From positions 8,834 to 72,833 of the forward strand of contig JAEZFP010000022.1 in NCBI GenBank assembly GCA_023417475.1: a DNA stretch of 64,000 nt, given 5' to 3'. This document shows positions 1 through 8,201 of the stretch, piece after piece. Position 1 is the stretch's first letter, and every line of letters starts with the position of its first letter. This stretch comes from Bacillota bacterium. GTDB taxonomy: Bacteria > Bacillota > UBA4882 > UBA8346. The notes under the pieces were generated by a model. That model had not been told where the DNA came from. It ran no database searches and saw only the letters and a program-made list of their open reading frames with translations. The translations under genes were made by a program, and so were the position numbers.

Positions 1-97
1 GTTCCGCCCGGGCCGGATCGCCGGGGATTAACACATATTCGGCAACATCCCCCTGTTGGCAACGGATGTGTTTCTGCAAGGTGCTGTCATAAGCCAT
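1..97 (-). CDS. Nucleoside phosphorylase, N-terminal part (cut by window edge)
   Basis: Only the first 32 codons lie in the window. The peptide has the N-terminal pattern of the uridine/purine nucleoside phosphorylase family (HIRCQQGD, then YVLIPGDPARAE), where the PGDP loop contributes to phosphate and nucleoside binding. These enzymes split nucleosides with phosphate into a base and (deoxy)ribose-1-phosphate. The ATG directly follows the adenine deaminase stop codon, and its GGAGG ribosome site lies inside the last codons of that gene, so the two are probably translationally coupled. Pairing with adenine deaminase suggests nucleoside and base salvage. Whether it prefers purines or uridine cannot be told from this fragment. 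Confidence 0.8.
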   Translation of the reverse strand, partial: MAYDSTLQKHIRCQQGDVAEYVLIPGDPARAE

Positions 98-1813
98 TTA
101 AATTTCCTCCGCTAAAATATCAACAAGTTGTTTCCGGTCATACCGGATTAAGCCCCGGTCCGTGATCTTCAACAGAGGGCTGACCGGCAACCCCTGGGTG
201 CTAAAGGACATCACCGGGTTATAGTGTTCGTATCCCAATTCCCGCATGGCCGCGGTGACCGCCGCCAACTCCCGGCCGATGCTCGGCAGATCCTTCGCGG
301 ATAGGATGCCGCCGATCGGTAACTCAATTCCCGCCTTCAGCCGTCCGTCCTCAACCACGAAATAGCCGCCCTGTCGTTCGATCACGGTATTGATGGCCGG
401 GATGATATCGGTTAAAGACTTCCCTACCGCTAAAATGTTATGGTGGTCATGGGCGTAAGACGCCGCCACCGCGCCACGTTTGATGGTCGCGCCGGTGACC
501 AGTCCCAGACCGATATTGTTATTTTTACCGTAACGCTCCAAGACCGCAATCAGACAATAGGGTGTACTCTCCCAATCCAACCTGCCGTCCCGCACCGTAA
601 TCTCCGCCACCATCTCCTCGGTTGCCGTCGTCCCGTTCTGAACCTTGATGATCCGGCAACGGACCGACCCGTCGGGACGGTCGCAGCTTAGGAGTAATTC
701 GTCTTCAGTAACCGGCGCCCGTTGAACGCTGTGATAAAAGTGTTCCGGAAAACGATACGACAGCTCCGCTGTTTTTGCCGTCGAGCCGGGGGAACTTACC
801 GCCGTTCCCCGCTTGTAGACCGCGTGGATCGTGAATTGTTCCGGATCATTCAAGAAAACCAGATCGGCGATTTTCCCCGGAGCGATACTGCCCCGGTCAT
901 GCAAGTTCATCCGGCGCGCCGGCGTATAGGTGGCGCAATAGATCGCTTGTTCCGCCGGCATCCCCAACGTCACCGCTTGCTGGATCAATCGGTCAAGATG
1001 CCCGTGGTGAACCAGTTTATCCGCCATGACGTCATCGGTGACCAGAGCGACCTGTTCATATAGTTCATTGGTTACGATATAGGCGATGTTCGCTTGATTC
1101 AGCGACTTCTCCTGTAACTCGATGAACATTCCGGCCGCCAGTTTCTCCGCCAAAGTCGCTTCGGTCTGCTGGGTATGGTCCGAAGTGACCCCGGCCGCCA
1201 AAACTTTAGCCAACCCGAAACCGGAGACCCGGTTGCAATGCCCTTCGATCGGCAGGTGACCGTATTCGCTCCGGCAAAACTCAAGGAACTGATGGGTTTT
1301 AGTATCCCGTCCATGGATCAGATCATAACAGTTCATCACTTCGCCGAGGCAGATCACCCGGTCTTCCCGCATCAGCTCGGCCAACTCGCTCAGACCGATC
1401 GCCGCGCCGGTGGTCTCGAACTCCGGTGCGGTTGACGGCACCGAGCTGGGAACCCCGTAGAAGATATCAACCGCCGCGCCGGCTCCCGCTTTAATCATCT
1501 CCCGGACCCCGGCGATCCCAAAAACATTGGCGATCTCATGGGGTTCGGAGACAATGGTGGTGACCCCGCGCTTAATAACTTCGGCCGCAAAAGCCAACGG
1601 CGTAGCCATAGAACTTTCAATATGCATGTGAATATCGAGCAATCCCGGCACGATGAACTTCCCGGCCGCCGCCACGGTTTTCCGGTAATCAAAATCCAAT
1701 GACGCCGCATCGCCGACAAATGCGATTATCCCGCCATTCACCACAATATCGGCGGAGAGAAACTTTTTCTGATAGACGTTAAATACCTGTCCGCCCCGAA
1801 TCAACAAATCCAT
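98..1813 (-). CDS. ade: Adenine deaminase
   Basis: Amidohydrolase-superfamily enzyme converting adenine to hypoxanthine and ammonia in the cytoplasm. The N-terminal strand DLLIRGG is followed by the metal-site motif HMHIESS (about residues 62-68), the family-typical SEPHEIANVFG segment, a later GHLPIEGH histidine motif and the C-terminal adenine-deaminase domain. Length (571 aa) is normal for Ade. I chose the ATG at 1813 because it opens directly on the conserved strand; an in-frame TTG at 1837 adds eight residues, and neither start has a strong ribosome site. It follows an importer operon on the same strand but is separated from it by a clear terminator, so it may be a readthrough product or have its own weak promoter. 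Confidence 0.93.
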   Translation of the reverse strand: MDLLIRGGQVFNVYQKKFLSADIVVNGGIIAFVGDAASLDFDYRKTVAAAGKFIVPGLLDIHMHIESSMATPLAFAAEVIKRGVTTIVSEPHEIANVFGIAGVREMIKAGAGAAVDIFYGVPSSVPSTAPEFETTGAAIGLSELAELMREDRVICLGEVMNCYDLIHGRDTKTHQFLEFCRSEYGHLPIEGHCNRVSGFGLAKVLAAGVTSDHTQQTEATLAEKLAAGMFIELQEKSLNQANIAYIVTNELYEQVALVTDDVMADKLVHHGHLDRLIQQAVTLGMPAEQAIYCATYTPARRMNLHDRGSIAPGKIADLVFLNDPEQFTIHAVYKRGTAVSSPGSTAKTAELSYRFPEHFYHSVQRAPVTEDELLLSCDRPDGSVRCRIIKVQNGTTATEEMVAEITVRDGRLDWESTPYCLIAVLERYGKNNNIGLGLVTGATIKRGAVAASYAHDHHNILAVGKSLTDIIPAINTVIERQGGYFVVEDGRLKAGIELPIGGILSAKDLPSIGRELAAVTAAMRELGYEHYNPVMSFSTQGLPVSPLLKITDRGLIRYDRKQLVDILAEEI

Positions 1814-1840
1814 CTCAGTCAAGTCGCTCAGCCCCAATCG

Positions 1841-1876
1841 TTAAAAGAAGAGTATCCGATTGGCAGGATACTCTTC
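1841..1876 (-). terminator. Intrinsic terminator after the binding-protein gene
   Basis: A perfect 11-bp inverted repeat (1847-1857 and 1866-1876, 8-nt loop) is followed on the minus strand by TTTT at 1843-1846. It sits between the solute-binding protein gene and ade and should end or attenuate the importer transcript. Confidence 0.85.
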
Positions 1877-1904
1877 ACGCATTTCGCTACAGAAAACTGA
1901 AAGC

Positions 1905-2945
1905 TTAATTGGAGACCTGCTCGTTCCATTGGCCGAGCCATTTGGGCATCACGCCGTTGATATAGTTGAAATCCAACGTTTTCATCTTCTTGAACACCTT
2001 ATCGCCATAAGTCAACCCAACCGCCTGTTCCTCGGTCAACACGACTTTCTTATTGACCGGCGAATCCAACTTGTCAAGGGCGTTGGCCTTTTGAACCTGC
2101 TCGCTTAACCACCAGTCGATAAACTTATACGCCAAATCGATGTTTTTGGATCCTTTTACAATATTGATGGTGTTCCGGTTGGCGATGGAACCCTCTTTGG
2201 GATCGACAAAAACCGCGCTCGGAATGGCCTCTTTAATCTTCGGAAATGCGAAGTCCAAACCGACGCCGACCACCACTTCCCGCTGGATAAACAGATTGTT
2301 CAGATCCGACGATTTGCTGTAAATCTTCACAACGTTTGGCTTCAACCCCACCAACTGTTGGAAGATCTTCGAATCTTGCTGGCCGATAACCGTTCCGGCT
2401 TTGACTGCGGCGCCGGAAACGATGGCCGGACCGGAAGTGATGGTCAAATCAGGAATGGTGATTTTTTGTTTCAGATCGGCCCGCCAAAGGTCGGCCCAGG
2501 ATTTGATCGGCTTGGTAATGACTTTGGTGTCATACATGATGCCGGTCCGGTTCATGGTGTAAGCCGGGCCGTAACCATCTTTCACCGGCTGTCTGGCAAC
2601 CTCGTAAATGTTTTTCAGGTTGGAAACCTTTTTGGCGTCGAACTTCTCGAACACACCGGCTTTGGCGCCGTCCATCGCGAACGACTCGGCCAGACAGATC
2701 ACATCCACCGGGCTGTTCTTCATCATTTTCAGCTTGTTCAAGCGCTCGCCGTTGTTACCGACTTCCAACACGATCTTGACATTGTTGGCTTTTTCAAACG
2801 GGGTAAAAACATTCTTACGGAACTGATCCTCGTTGTAACCCCACGTCGAGACGACCAACGTCCGGGGTTCGTTGGCGGCGAAACCGACGCCCATTGCCAG
2901 ACTCAGCGTCAGCAAAAGTAGGAATAACCGGGTAACTTTTTTCAC
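1905..2945 (-). CDS. PotD-type ABC transporter substrate-binding protein
   Basis: Secreted or lipid-anchored solute-binding protein of the spermidine/putrescine (PotD) branch. A Lys-containing N-terminus and a long hydrophobic stretch form a signal peptide, with likely cleavage after GFAA. The mature part starts LVVSTWGY and continues with family-typical segments (PVDVICLAES, YTMNRTGIMYDTKV). The GTG at 2945 is chosen because AGAGGTG lies seven bases upstream; the TTG at 2951 is too close to that site. It is the last gene of a regulator-permease-permease-ATPase-binding protein series and is followed by a terminator. The neighbouring adenine deaminase and phosphorylase suggest that the ligand is a purine or nucleoside rather than a polyamine. 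This is an inference from context only. Confidence 0.88.
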   Translation of the reverse strand: MKKVTRLFLLLLTLSLAMGVGFAANEPRTLVVSTWGYNEDQFRKNVFTPFEKANNVKIVLEVGNNGERLNKLKMMKNSPVDVICLAESFAMDGAKAGVFEKFDAKKVSNLKNIYEVARQPVKDGYGPAYTMNRTGIMYDTKVITKPIKSWADLWRADLKQKITIPDLTITSGPAIVSGAAVKAGTVIGQQDSKIFQQLVGLKPNVVKIYSKSSDLNNLFIQREVVVGVGLDFAFPKIKEAIPSAVFVDPKEGSIANRNTINIVKGSKNIDLAYKFIDWWLSEQVQKANALDKLDSPVNKKVVLTEEQAVGLTYGDKVFKKMKTLDFNYINGVMPKWLGQWNEQVSN

Positions 2946-2959
2946 TCTCAAACACCTCT

Positions 2960-4018
2960 TTAGACTAAAATTAATTTTTCTTTGGGGAGATATAAAAGCA
3001 CAGTGTCGCCTTGCCGGAGCTCATGCGCCGCGTCACCGTTAACCACCAACGGGCCTAACTTGGTATTGACGATATATTGATACTCTTTGCCTAAAAACGT
3101 ACTGATCCCGACGGTCCCTTCAATCTGGTTATTGGCCGCGGCGTCTCCGGAGGTCACAATCCGGATTTCATCGGGGCGAATCGCGCCTTTACCCGACGGG
3201 ATACCCAAACAAACTTGGTTTCCTTGGACTTCAAAACCGTGTCCGGTCGTTGCGACATAAAATCCATGATCGCCTTGGCCGGATTGGCGTTTCAGTTCGA
3301 TAAAGTTTTCAAACCCGACAAACCGCGCCACAAACTCCGTGGCCGGGGTCTTGTAAATTTGCTGCGGCCGGTCGAGTTGTTCGATAACTCCCTGATTCAT
3401 GATCGCCACCTTGTCGGAGATGGAGAAACACTCTTCCTGGTCATGGGTGACATAAACCGAAGTGATTTTCAGCTCTTGCTGAATTCGTTTAATCTCCACC
3501 CGCATCTTCACTCGGAGTTTGGCATCGAGGTTACTCAATGGTTCGTCGAAGAGCAACAAGTCGGGTTTGATCACCAACGCCCGGGCCAAAGCGACCCGCT
3601 GCCGTTGCCCGCCGGAAAGCTCCTTGGGAAAACGTTTGGCGTATTCTTTGAGATCGACGATCTCCAAAATCTCCGCCACCCGGCGATCGGCTTCGGCCTT
3701 GGCGATTTTGCGCAACTTTAAGCCAAACGCCACATTATCGGCCACATTCAAATGGGGAAACAACGCGTAGTTTTGAAAAACGAAACCAAAATTCCGTTTG
3801 TGGACCGGGGTATGGGTATAGTCCTTGCCGTCGAAATAAAATATCCCTTCCTTGGCCTGGATAAACCCGGCGATCGTCCGCAAGGTGGTGGTTTTGCCGC
3901 AACCGCTGGGACCAAGGAGCGATACCAATTGGCCCTGTTCGATCTCGAGATTCAACTTTTCTAAAACAACTTGCTTGCCATAGGCGACTTTGATATCTTT
4001 TAATGTAAGTAGACTCAT
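2960..4018 (-). CDS. PotA-type ABC transporter ATPase
   Basis: Cytoplasmic ATPase of the importer. Walker A GPSGCGKTT (about residue 38), signature LSGGQRQRVALARAL (about 135), Walker B LLLFDEPLSNLDAKLR and H-loop YVTHDQEE are intact. The C-terminal ~110 residues are a TOBE-type domain (IRPDEIRI and following), usual for PotA/MalK-class ATPases. The ATG at 4018 has GGAGG about eight bases upstream. It lies between the permease genes and the binding-protein gene in the same direction. Confidence 0.93.
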   Translation of the reverse strand: MSLLTLKDIKVAYGKQVVLEKLNLEIEQGQLVSLLGPSGCGKTTTLRTIAGFIQAKEGIFYFDGKDYTHTPVHKRNFGFVFQNYALFPHLNVADNVAFGLKLRKIAKAEADRRVAEILEIVDLKEYAKRFPKELSGGQRQRVALARALVIKPDLLLFDEPLSNLDAKLRVKMRVEIKRIQQELKITSVYVTHDQEECFSISDKVAIMNQGVIEQLDRPQQIYKTPATEFVARFVGFENFIELKRQSGQGDHGFYVATTGHGFEVQGNQVCLGIPSGKGAIRPDEIRIVTSGDAAANNQIEGTVGISTFLGKEYQYIVNTKLGPLVVNGDAAHELRQGDTVLLYLPKEKLILV

Positions 4019-4075
4019 TGATTAGCCTCCCAAAATCAAATCAACCCGCGCTACGAAGGATGTTGGCCGAATTGA

Positions 4076-4855
4076 TTACTTGACCACAATCCCCAATCCC
4101 AGGGTTTTCTCCACCACCAGCATCAACGCGGCGGTCATCGCCATCAACAGTACCGACAACGCCGCAATGGTCGGATCGTAATAATACTCGACGTAACTCA
4201 TCATCTGAATCGGCAGGGTGCTTACGCCCGGACCGGTCAGAAAGACCGAGATGGGCACATTGTTGAACGAATTGATAAATGCCAAAATAAAGGCGGCAAT
4301 CACTCCGGAAGTAATATTGGGAATCACCACCGCGAAGAACGCCCGGACCGGACTAGCGCCAAGCGAGACGGCGCACTCCTCGATCGAATAGTCCAGGTTG
4401 TCAAGACTTGCCGACATTACGCGGATGATATACGGCAGGATGACAATGGTATGACCGATCAAAAGACTGGGATACACCGGCAGCCCGATCTGGATGATTA
4501 GCAGTTTTAACAGCGCAAACCCAAAGACGATCCCCGGCACGATCACCGGAGACATAAATAACGATTTTAACGTGGTTTTCCCGGCGAAATGATAACGGCT
4601 CAACACATACGCCGCCGGCATACCCACGATAAACGCCAGCAACGTTCCGAGCGCCGCAAGCTCCAGGCTGATTTTGAAAGTTTTCATAAACATTTCGACC
4701 TGAAAAATATTGGCGACCCAATGGAACGAAAACCCGCTGGGCGGAAATTTCAAATAGCTGTCTTTCCCAAAACCGGTAATGGTGATAATCACCAAGGGGA
4801 ATAACAAAAACACATAGACAATGGATGTAAATACCGCCAGCCACCGATTTTTCAT
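4076..4855 (-). CDS. PotC-type ABC transporter permease
   Basis: Inner-membrane permease of about six transmembrane segments, 259 aa. The EAA loop is visible as EECAVSLGASPVRAFFAVVIP, the site that couples to the ATPase. The start codon overlaps the stop of the upstream permease by one base (TGATG), showing translational coupling. Together with the 4855-5691 product it forms the heterodimeric channel of the importer. Confidence 0.9.
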   Translation of the reverse strand: MKNRWLAVFTSIVYVFLLFPLVIITITGFGKDSYLKFPPSGFSFHWVANIFQVEMFMKTFKISLELAALGTLLAFIVGMPAAYVLSRYHFAGKTTLKSLFMSPVIVPGIVFGFALLKLLIIQIGLPVYPSLLIGHTIVILPYIIRVMSASLDNLDYSIEECAVSLGASPVRAFFAVVIPNITSGVIAAFILAFINSFNNVPISVFLTGPGVSTLPIQMMSYVEYYYDPTIAALSVLLMAMTAALMLVVEKTLGLGIVVK

Positions 4856-5691
4856 CAGACTCCACCTTTCCCTTGCAGCCGGAGGGTCAATTGATTGATG
4901 ATGCCGCTAATCGCGATGGTCGTGACAATCATGATGGTCGCGATCACCGCCGCGCCGTTCCAGTCCGACAGCGTCATCGCGTTTTGATAGATCAACGTAG
5001 CCAATACTTTGGACTTATTTCCGCCCAATAGCTGCGGAGTGGTATAAGCGGTAAAACTTCCGGTGAAAACCAAAATGCAACCGACGATCAAACCGGGAAC
5101 GCTCAATGGGAAGACCACTTTCAGAAACGATTTGATCTTCGAGGCGCCCAGACTTTCAGCCGCTTCCACCAGATGGTGGTCAATGTTCTCCATCACCCCG
5201 ATGAGCGACATGATCATTAGGGGTAAAAAGAGATTAACCAGTCCGATGACGATCGCAAACTCGTTATAGAGCAATTTAAGCGGTTCTTCAATCAACTTCA
5301 AGGCCATCAGCGTATTGTTGACGATCCCGAATTTACCCAACACCACGATCCAACTGAAGCTGCGCACCACCGGACTGGTCAGCAACGGAAAAACCGCTAA
5401 AATGGTGTAGATCCCCTTCCGGTTGGGGCCGGTTTTGGAGATATAGTAGGCGGTGGGGAAACCCAGCACCACTGAAATCGCGGTGGCGATCAATGACAAG
5501 TTTAAGGTCCGCCAGTAGATTTTGAGATAATAAGCGTCAGTGAAAAAATTGATGTAATTGGCGAACGTCCAACCTTTTCCGGTTTCCTGCAACGTTGGAA
5601 TCACCGTCGTGAATAACGGCAGGATCAAAAATAAGGCGATGATCATCAGCCCCGGAATTAATAACAAAAAGTGCCCAAATTTAAACTTCAT
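4855..5691 (-). CDS. PotB-type ABC transporter permease
   Basis: Inner-membrane permease with about six hydrophobic segments and an EAA loop (VEAAESLGASKIKSFLKVVFP). The ATG at 5691 overlaps the LacI-family stop codon in an ATGA arrangement and begins the typical basic-hydrophobic N-terminus MKFKFGHFLLLIPGL. An in-frame extension to 5736 would run back into the regulator gene and is rejected. It is the second gene of the regulator-importer operon. Confidence 0.9.
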   Translation of the reverse strand: MKFKFGHFLLLIPGLMIIALFLILPLFTTVIPTLQETGKGWTFANYINFFTDAYYLKIYWRTLNLSLIATAISVVLGFPTAYYISKTGPNRKGIYTILAVFPLLTSPVVRSFSWIVVLGKFGIVNNTLMALKLIEEPLKLLYNEFAIVIGLVNLFLPLMIMSLIGVMENIDHHLVEAAESLGASKIKSFLKVVFPLSVPGLIVGCILVFTGSFTAYTTPQLLGGNKSKVLATLIYQNAMTLSDWNGAAVIATIMIVTTIAISGIINQLTLRLQGKGGV

Positions 5692-6713
5692 GACCGTCCT
5701 TCTTTCCGTTGGCAGCGCTGGGCGATGGGGGCGCAACTTTCCCGGATTACCAGTTTCGGGAAGAGCGTCACGGCTTCGGTCGGATATTCCTCTTGCTTGA
5801 TCTGGCGGAGGATCAGGCTGATCACCCGTTCGCTCATCTGTTCCATCGGATATTCGACCGTCGTCAACGCCGGATCGATATTCACCGCCAATTCAATATT
5901 GTCAAATCCGATTACCGAAATATTCTCGGCAACCCGGAACCCGAACTTGTGCAATTGTTGTACCGCTCCGATCGCCATCAAATCATTGGCCGCAAGCACT
6001 GCGGTGATCTCCGGGTGCTCCTTGAGCAATCGCCCCATACATTCAAAACCGCTTTGCAGCGTATAATCGCCATAACTGATATAGCGCCCGGCAACCGGTA
6101 TTCCATATTCCTGCAACGCCCGGAGGTATCCTTCCTTCCGGCGTACGGAGATCTCCATATTAACGGCCCCGCCGATATAGGCGATTCGCTCGTGACCGAG
6201 TTTGATCAGATATTCGGTGGCGATAAAAGCGCCATAATTGTTATTGATGGTCACCGAGTTAATCTTGGCGTTTTTACTTTCCCGGTCCAACACCACCATC
6301 GGAAGGTTCCGGCGTTGGGCCGCCTGAATAACCTCCATACTGCGGTGGGATGAAGCGTAGATTAGACCGTCCACCCGGTTACCCAGCCGTTCAAATAGAC
6401 TGTCATCGGTTTGATTGGCCGTTCCCTCAACGTTACACAATAAAATGTCATATCCAAAAGCATTCGCCGCATGGTTCAAATAGCGCGCCATCTTCCCAAA
6501 AAAAGGATTTTCAATGTTGGGAACGATCAACCCGATGGTCCGGCTGCCGGAAAACCCTTCGCTCCGTTCCAACGGTTTATAGTTCAACGCTTTGATGGCT
6601 TCCAGAATCTTGGCGCGGGTCGCTTGTTTGACATACCCGGTATTGTTGATCACCCGCGAAACAGTGGTTATGGACGAATTGGCTAATTGCGCAACATCTT
6701 TAATGTTAGCCAT
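5688..6713 (-). CDS. LacI-family transcriptional regulator of the importer operon
   Basis: 341-residue LacI/GalR regulator. The N-terminal helix-turn-helix (IKDVAQLANSSITTVSRVIN) and hinge (GYVKQATRAKI) are followed by a periplasmic-binding-protein-like sensor domain (GLIVPNIENPFFGKMAR). The ATG has a GGAGG ribosome site five bases upstream. It is the first gene of the operon, and its stop overlaps the start of the first permease. Two copies of a TATGAAA..TTTCATA palindrome lie within 100 bp upstream, so it very likely represses its own operon. Effector unknown; a purine or nucleoside signal is suggested by the deaminase and phosphorylase downstream. Confidence 0.92.
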   Translation of the reverse strand: MANIKDVAQLANSSITTVSRVINNTGYVKQATRAKILEAIKALNYKPLERSEGFSGSRTIGLIVPNIENPFFGKMARYLNHAANAFGYDILLCNVEGTANQTDDSLFERLGNRVDGLIYASSHRSMEVIQAAQRRNLPMVVLDRESKNAKINSVTINNNYGAFIATEYLIKLGHERIAYIGGAVNMEISVRRKEGYLRALQEYGIPVAGRYISYGDYTLQSGFECMGRLLKEHPEITAVLAANDLMAIGAVQQLHKFGFRVAENISVIGFDNIELAVNIDPALTTVEYPMEQMSERVISLILRQIKQEEYPTEAVTLFPKLVIRESCAPIAQRCQRKEGRS

Positions 6714-6724
6714 GAATCCTCCGT

Positions 6725-6742
6725 TATGAAAGGATTTTCATA
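6725..6742 (-). promoter_or_regulatory. Probable LacI-type operator, proximal
   Basis: TATGAAAGGATTTTCATA: the 7-bp arms TATGAAA and TTTCATA are perfectly inverted. It lies 12 bp upstream of the LacI-family start codon, next to the ribosome site, and shares both arms with the distal copy at 6791-6808. Confidence 0.7.
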
Positions 6743-6755
6743 TTCCATCTGCAGT

Positions 6756-6770
6756 TTTTACAATGTAAAA
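6756..6770. promoter_or_regulatory. Third palindrome between the two operators
   Basis: TTTTACAATGTAAAA is a perfect 15-bp odd palindrome between the two TATGAAA-type operators. It may be another protein site or only part of an AT-rich promoter; no function is established. Confidence 0.35.
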
Positions 6771-6790
6771 TTTTCTCTTGAAATGTTATT

Positions 6791-6808
6791 TATGAAAACA
6801 TTTTCATA
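6791..6808 (-). promoter_or_regulatory. Probable LacI-type operator, distal
   Basis: TATGAAAACATTTTCATA has 8-bp perfectly inverted arms around a CA centre, the symmetric form of a LacI-family operator. It is centred 66 bp from the proximal copy. A TTGAT(T/A)-like -35 candidate lies just upstream on the minus strand, so the operator may cover the -10 region; the promoter call itself is weak. Confidence 0.7.
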
Positions 6809-6861
6809 TTTTTCGACAGGTATCAATCAATTCCTTTTCCGTTTACAATTTGTTGATTTAT

Positions 6862-6903
6862 AAAATAAAAAATATAATCCCACCCTCATTTGAGCGTGGG
6901 ATT
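6862..6903 (-). terminator. Intrinsic terminator after the HAD phosphatase gene
   Basis: AATCCCAC (6876-6883) pairs with GTGGGATT (6896-6903), with an inner CTCA/TGAG stem. On the minus strand the hairpin is followed by ATATTTTTTATTTT. It sits just after the HAD gene stop. Confidence 0.8.
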
Positions 6904-6927
6904 GGTTCAAACTATTTTTCGAGGGAC

Positions 6928-7764
6928 TTAGCCGACCGCTAATTGCGGATTCCCCTCATGCAGCCAGGTCTCGATCAACTGCACCACTTCGGCAACGGCG
7001 TCGGCGTCATGATAGCCGCAGCAAAATTTGGCGGCTTGTTTGACCTCCGGATGCGCGTTGGCCACGGCGATCCCCAGATCGGCCATGGCGATCATTTCAA
7101 GATCGTTTTGGTTATCGCCCATCGCCACCGTCTTCCGGGACGTCCCGCCAACCAACTTGGTCAGTTCTTGCAAGGCTTGACCTTTGGAGACGCCGAGCGG
7201 CAACAGTTCCAAATAATAACGCTCCGAATAGACCATCCTGAAGGACTGCGGTTGGTGTTTCAGAAACGTCTCGGCCCCTGCCAACTGCTCCGGTTCCCCA
7301 ATCAACAATACTTTGACCCAAGGCAACGCAACCTGTTCAATCGCGAACGTCTCCACCGGCCAACCGAGCAGTTCCCGCTCATTGACAGTTCTTGAATTGT
7401 GCTGGACAAAGCAAGTTGCACCGCTTTGATATATCTGAATCCCGATCTCCCGACAATGAATCATCAATTCTTTGACCACTTGTTGCGTCTCATTCGGCAA
7501 GCCAACTGTCATTAGGTTGGTTTGGGTCGCGAAATCATAGATGACCGCCCCGTTATAAAGAATCGCCGGCGCGTTCAGCGGCAGCACCGACCGGTATTGA
7601 CCGGCGGAATGCTCATTCCGTCCGGTGGCGATGGCGAATACTCCGCCGTTTGCCACAAAATATTCCAATGCCGCCTGGTTCTTCGGGCTGACGCGTGATT
7701 GTTTGTCAAGCAATGTGCCGTCAAGATCCGAAACCAACATAATATTACTGAAACGTCCCGTCAT
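6928..7764 (-). CDS. Cof-type HAD-superfamily phosphatase
   Basis: 278-residue HAD hydrolase of the Cof (IIB) group, cytoplasmic. Motif I is VSDLDGTLLD (nucleophile Asp), motif II around FAIATGRN, Lys motif GVSKGQAL, and motif IV MGDNQNDLEMI; all catalytic positions are present. Such enzymes dephosphorylate sugar phosphates, flavin or PLP precursors, and the substrate cannot be deduced here. The ATG at 7764 has AAGGAG upstream. A candidate structured RNA with its own terminator lies upstream on the same strand, so a leader-type control of this gene is possible but unproven. Confidence 0.9.
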   Translation of the reverse strand: MTGRFSNIMLVSDLDGTLLDKQSRVSPKNQAALEYFVANGGVFAIATGRNEHSAGQYRSVLPLNAPAILYNGAVIYDFATQTNLMTVGLPNETQQVVKELMIHCREIGIQIYQSGATCFVQHNSRTVNERELLGWPVETFAIEQVALPWVKVLLIGEPEQLAGAETFLKHQPQSFRMVYSERYYLELLPLGVSKGQALQELTKLVGGTSRKTVAMGDNQNDLEMIAMADLGIAVANAHPEVKQAAKFCCGYHDADAVAEVVQLIETWLHEGNPQLAVG

Positions 7765-7870
7765 TGCGAAGCTCCTTTTGTTATCCTATCAATAGAGTTG
7801 GCTAAACATTTTTATTATACCGGGTTTTCGGCAAACTTCCTAGTCAATCTGTCCAGCTTTAAGCGATTAT

Positions 7871-7911
7871 TAAAAAACGAACCGTCCGTTGCCTAAACAA
7901 CGGACGGTTCG
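7871..7911 (-). terminator. Strong intrinsic terminator of the candidate RNA
   Basis: A perfect 14-bp stem (7878-7891 with 7898-7911, 6-nt loop) is followed on the minus strand by TTTTTT (7872-7877). It lies 107 bp before the HAD start codon. Confidence 0.9.
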
Positions 7912-8142
7912 CATATTCCCGCCTGGTTAAACCAGAAAAACGGTGATAACGTAAGTTCTTGCCGTTTCGGATGCTTCAAAGCCTAGTCGTATTCCGCATC
8001 TCCTGACATCGCGTAACAAGCGGCGTCGACTACCTGGATGACTTCAAAGCTCCTGTCGTTCACTTTAAACGACTGCCGGAACAACTGACCCTACGATAAA
8101 AAGGGAGGGAAGTTTAAGAATGAAAAGTTTTCTCTCGTTGAA
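7871..8142 (-). ncRNA. Candidate structured non-coding RNA (6S-like or leader RNA)
   Basis: A 437-base gap between the Lrp and HAD genes holds a promoter (8149-8177), about 230 nt without a plausible gene, and a very strong terminator (7871-7911). The RNA can form an extended hairpin: an outer pairing of GUUGUUCCG near 8080 with CGGCAAGAAC near 7955, a distal stem with UAGUCG/CGACUA and CCGC/GCGG, and a side hairpin with GUCGUU and AACGAC arms. An autonomous, long hairpin with internal bulges recalls 6S RNA; a leader controlling the HAD gene is the alternative. I did not recognise a known riboswitch core. Confidence 0.45.
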
Positions 8143-8148
8143 AGGATC

Positions 8149-8177
8149 ATAACAAAGGGATGTGGATGGAATATCAA
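8149..8177 (-). promoter_or_regulatory. Sigma-A-like promoter of the candidate RNA
   Basis: Minus-strand -35 TTGATA (8172-8177), 17-bp spacer, -10 TGTTAT (8149-8154). Transcription would start near 8142, just beyond the Lrp-family stop codon. Confidence 0.6.
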
Positions 8178-8201
8178 GAAGTTGTGGAGATTTGGTGGAG
8201 A

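Noticed and set aside
4855..5736. Longer N-terminus of the PotB-type permease
   Set aside because: The extra 15 residues read inside the LacI gene; the ATGA overlap start is standard for this operon.
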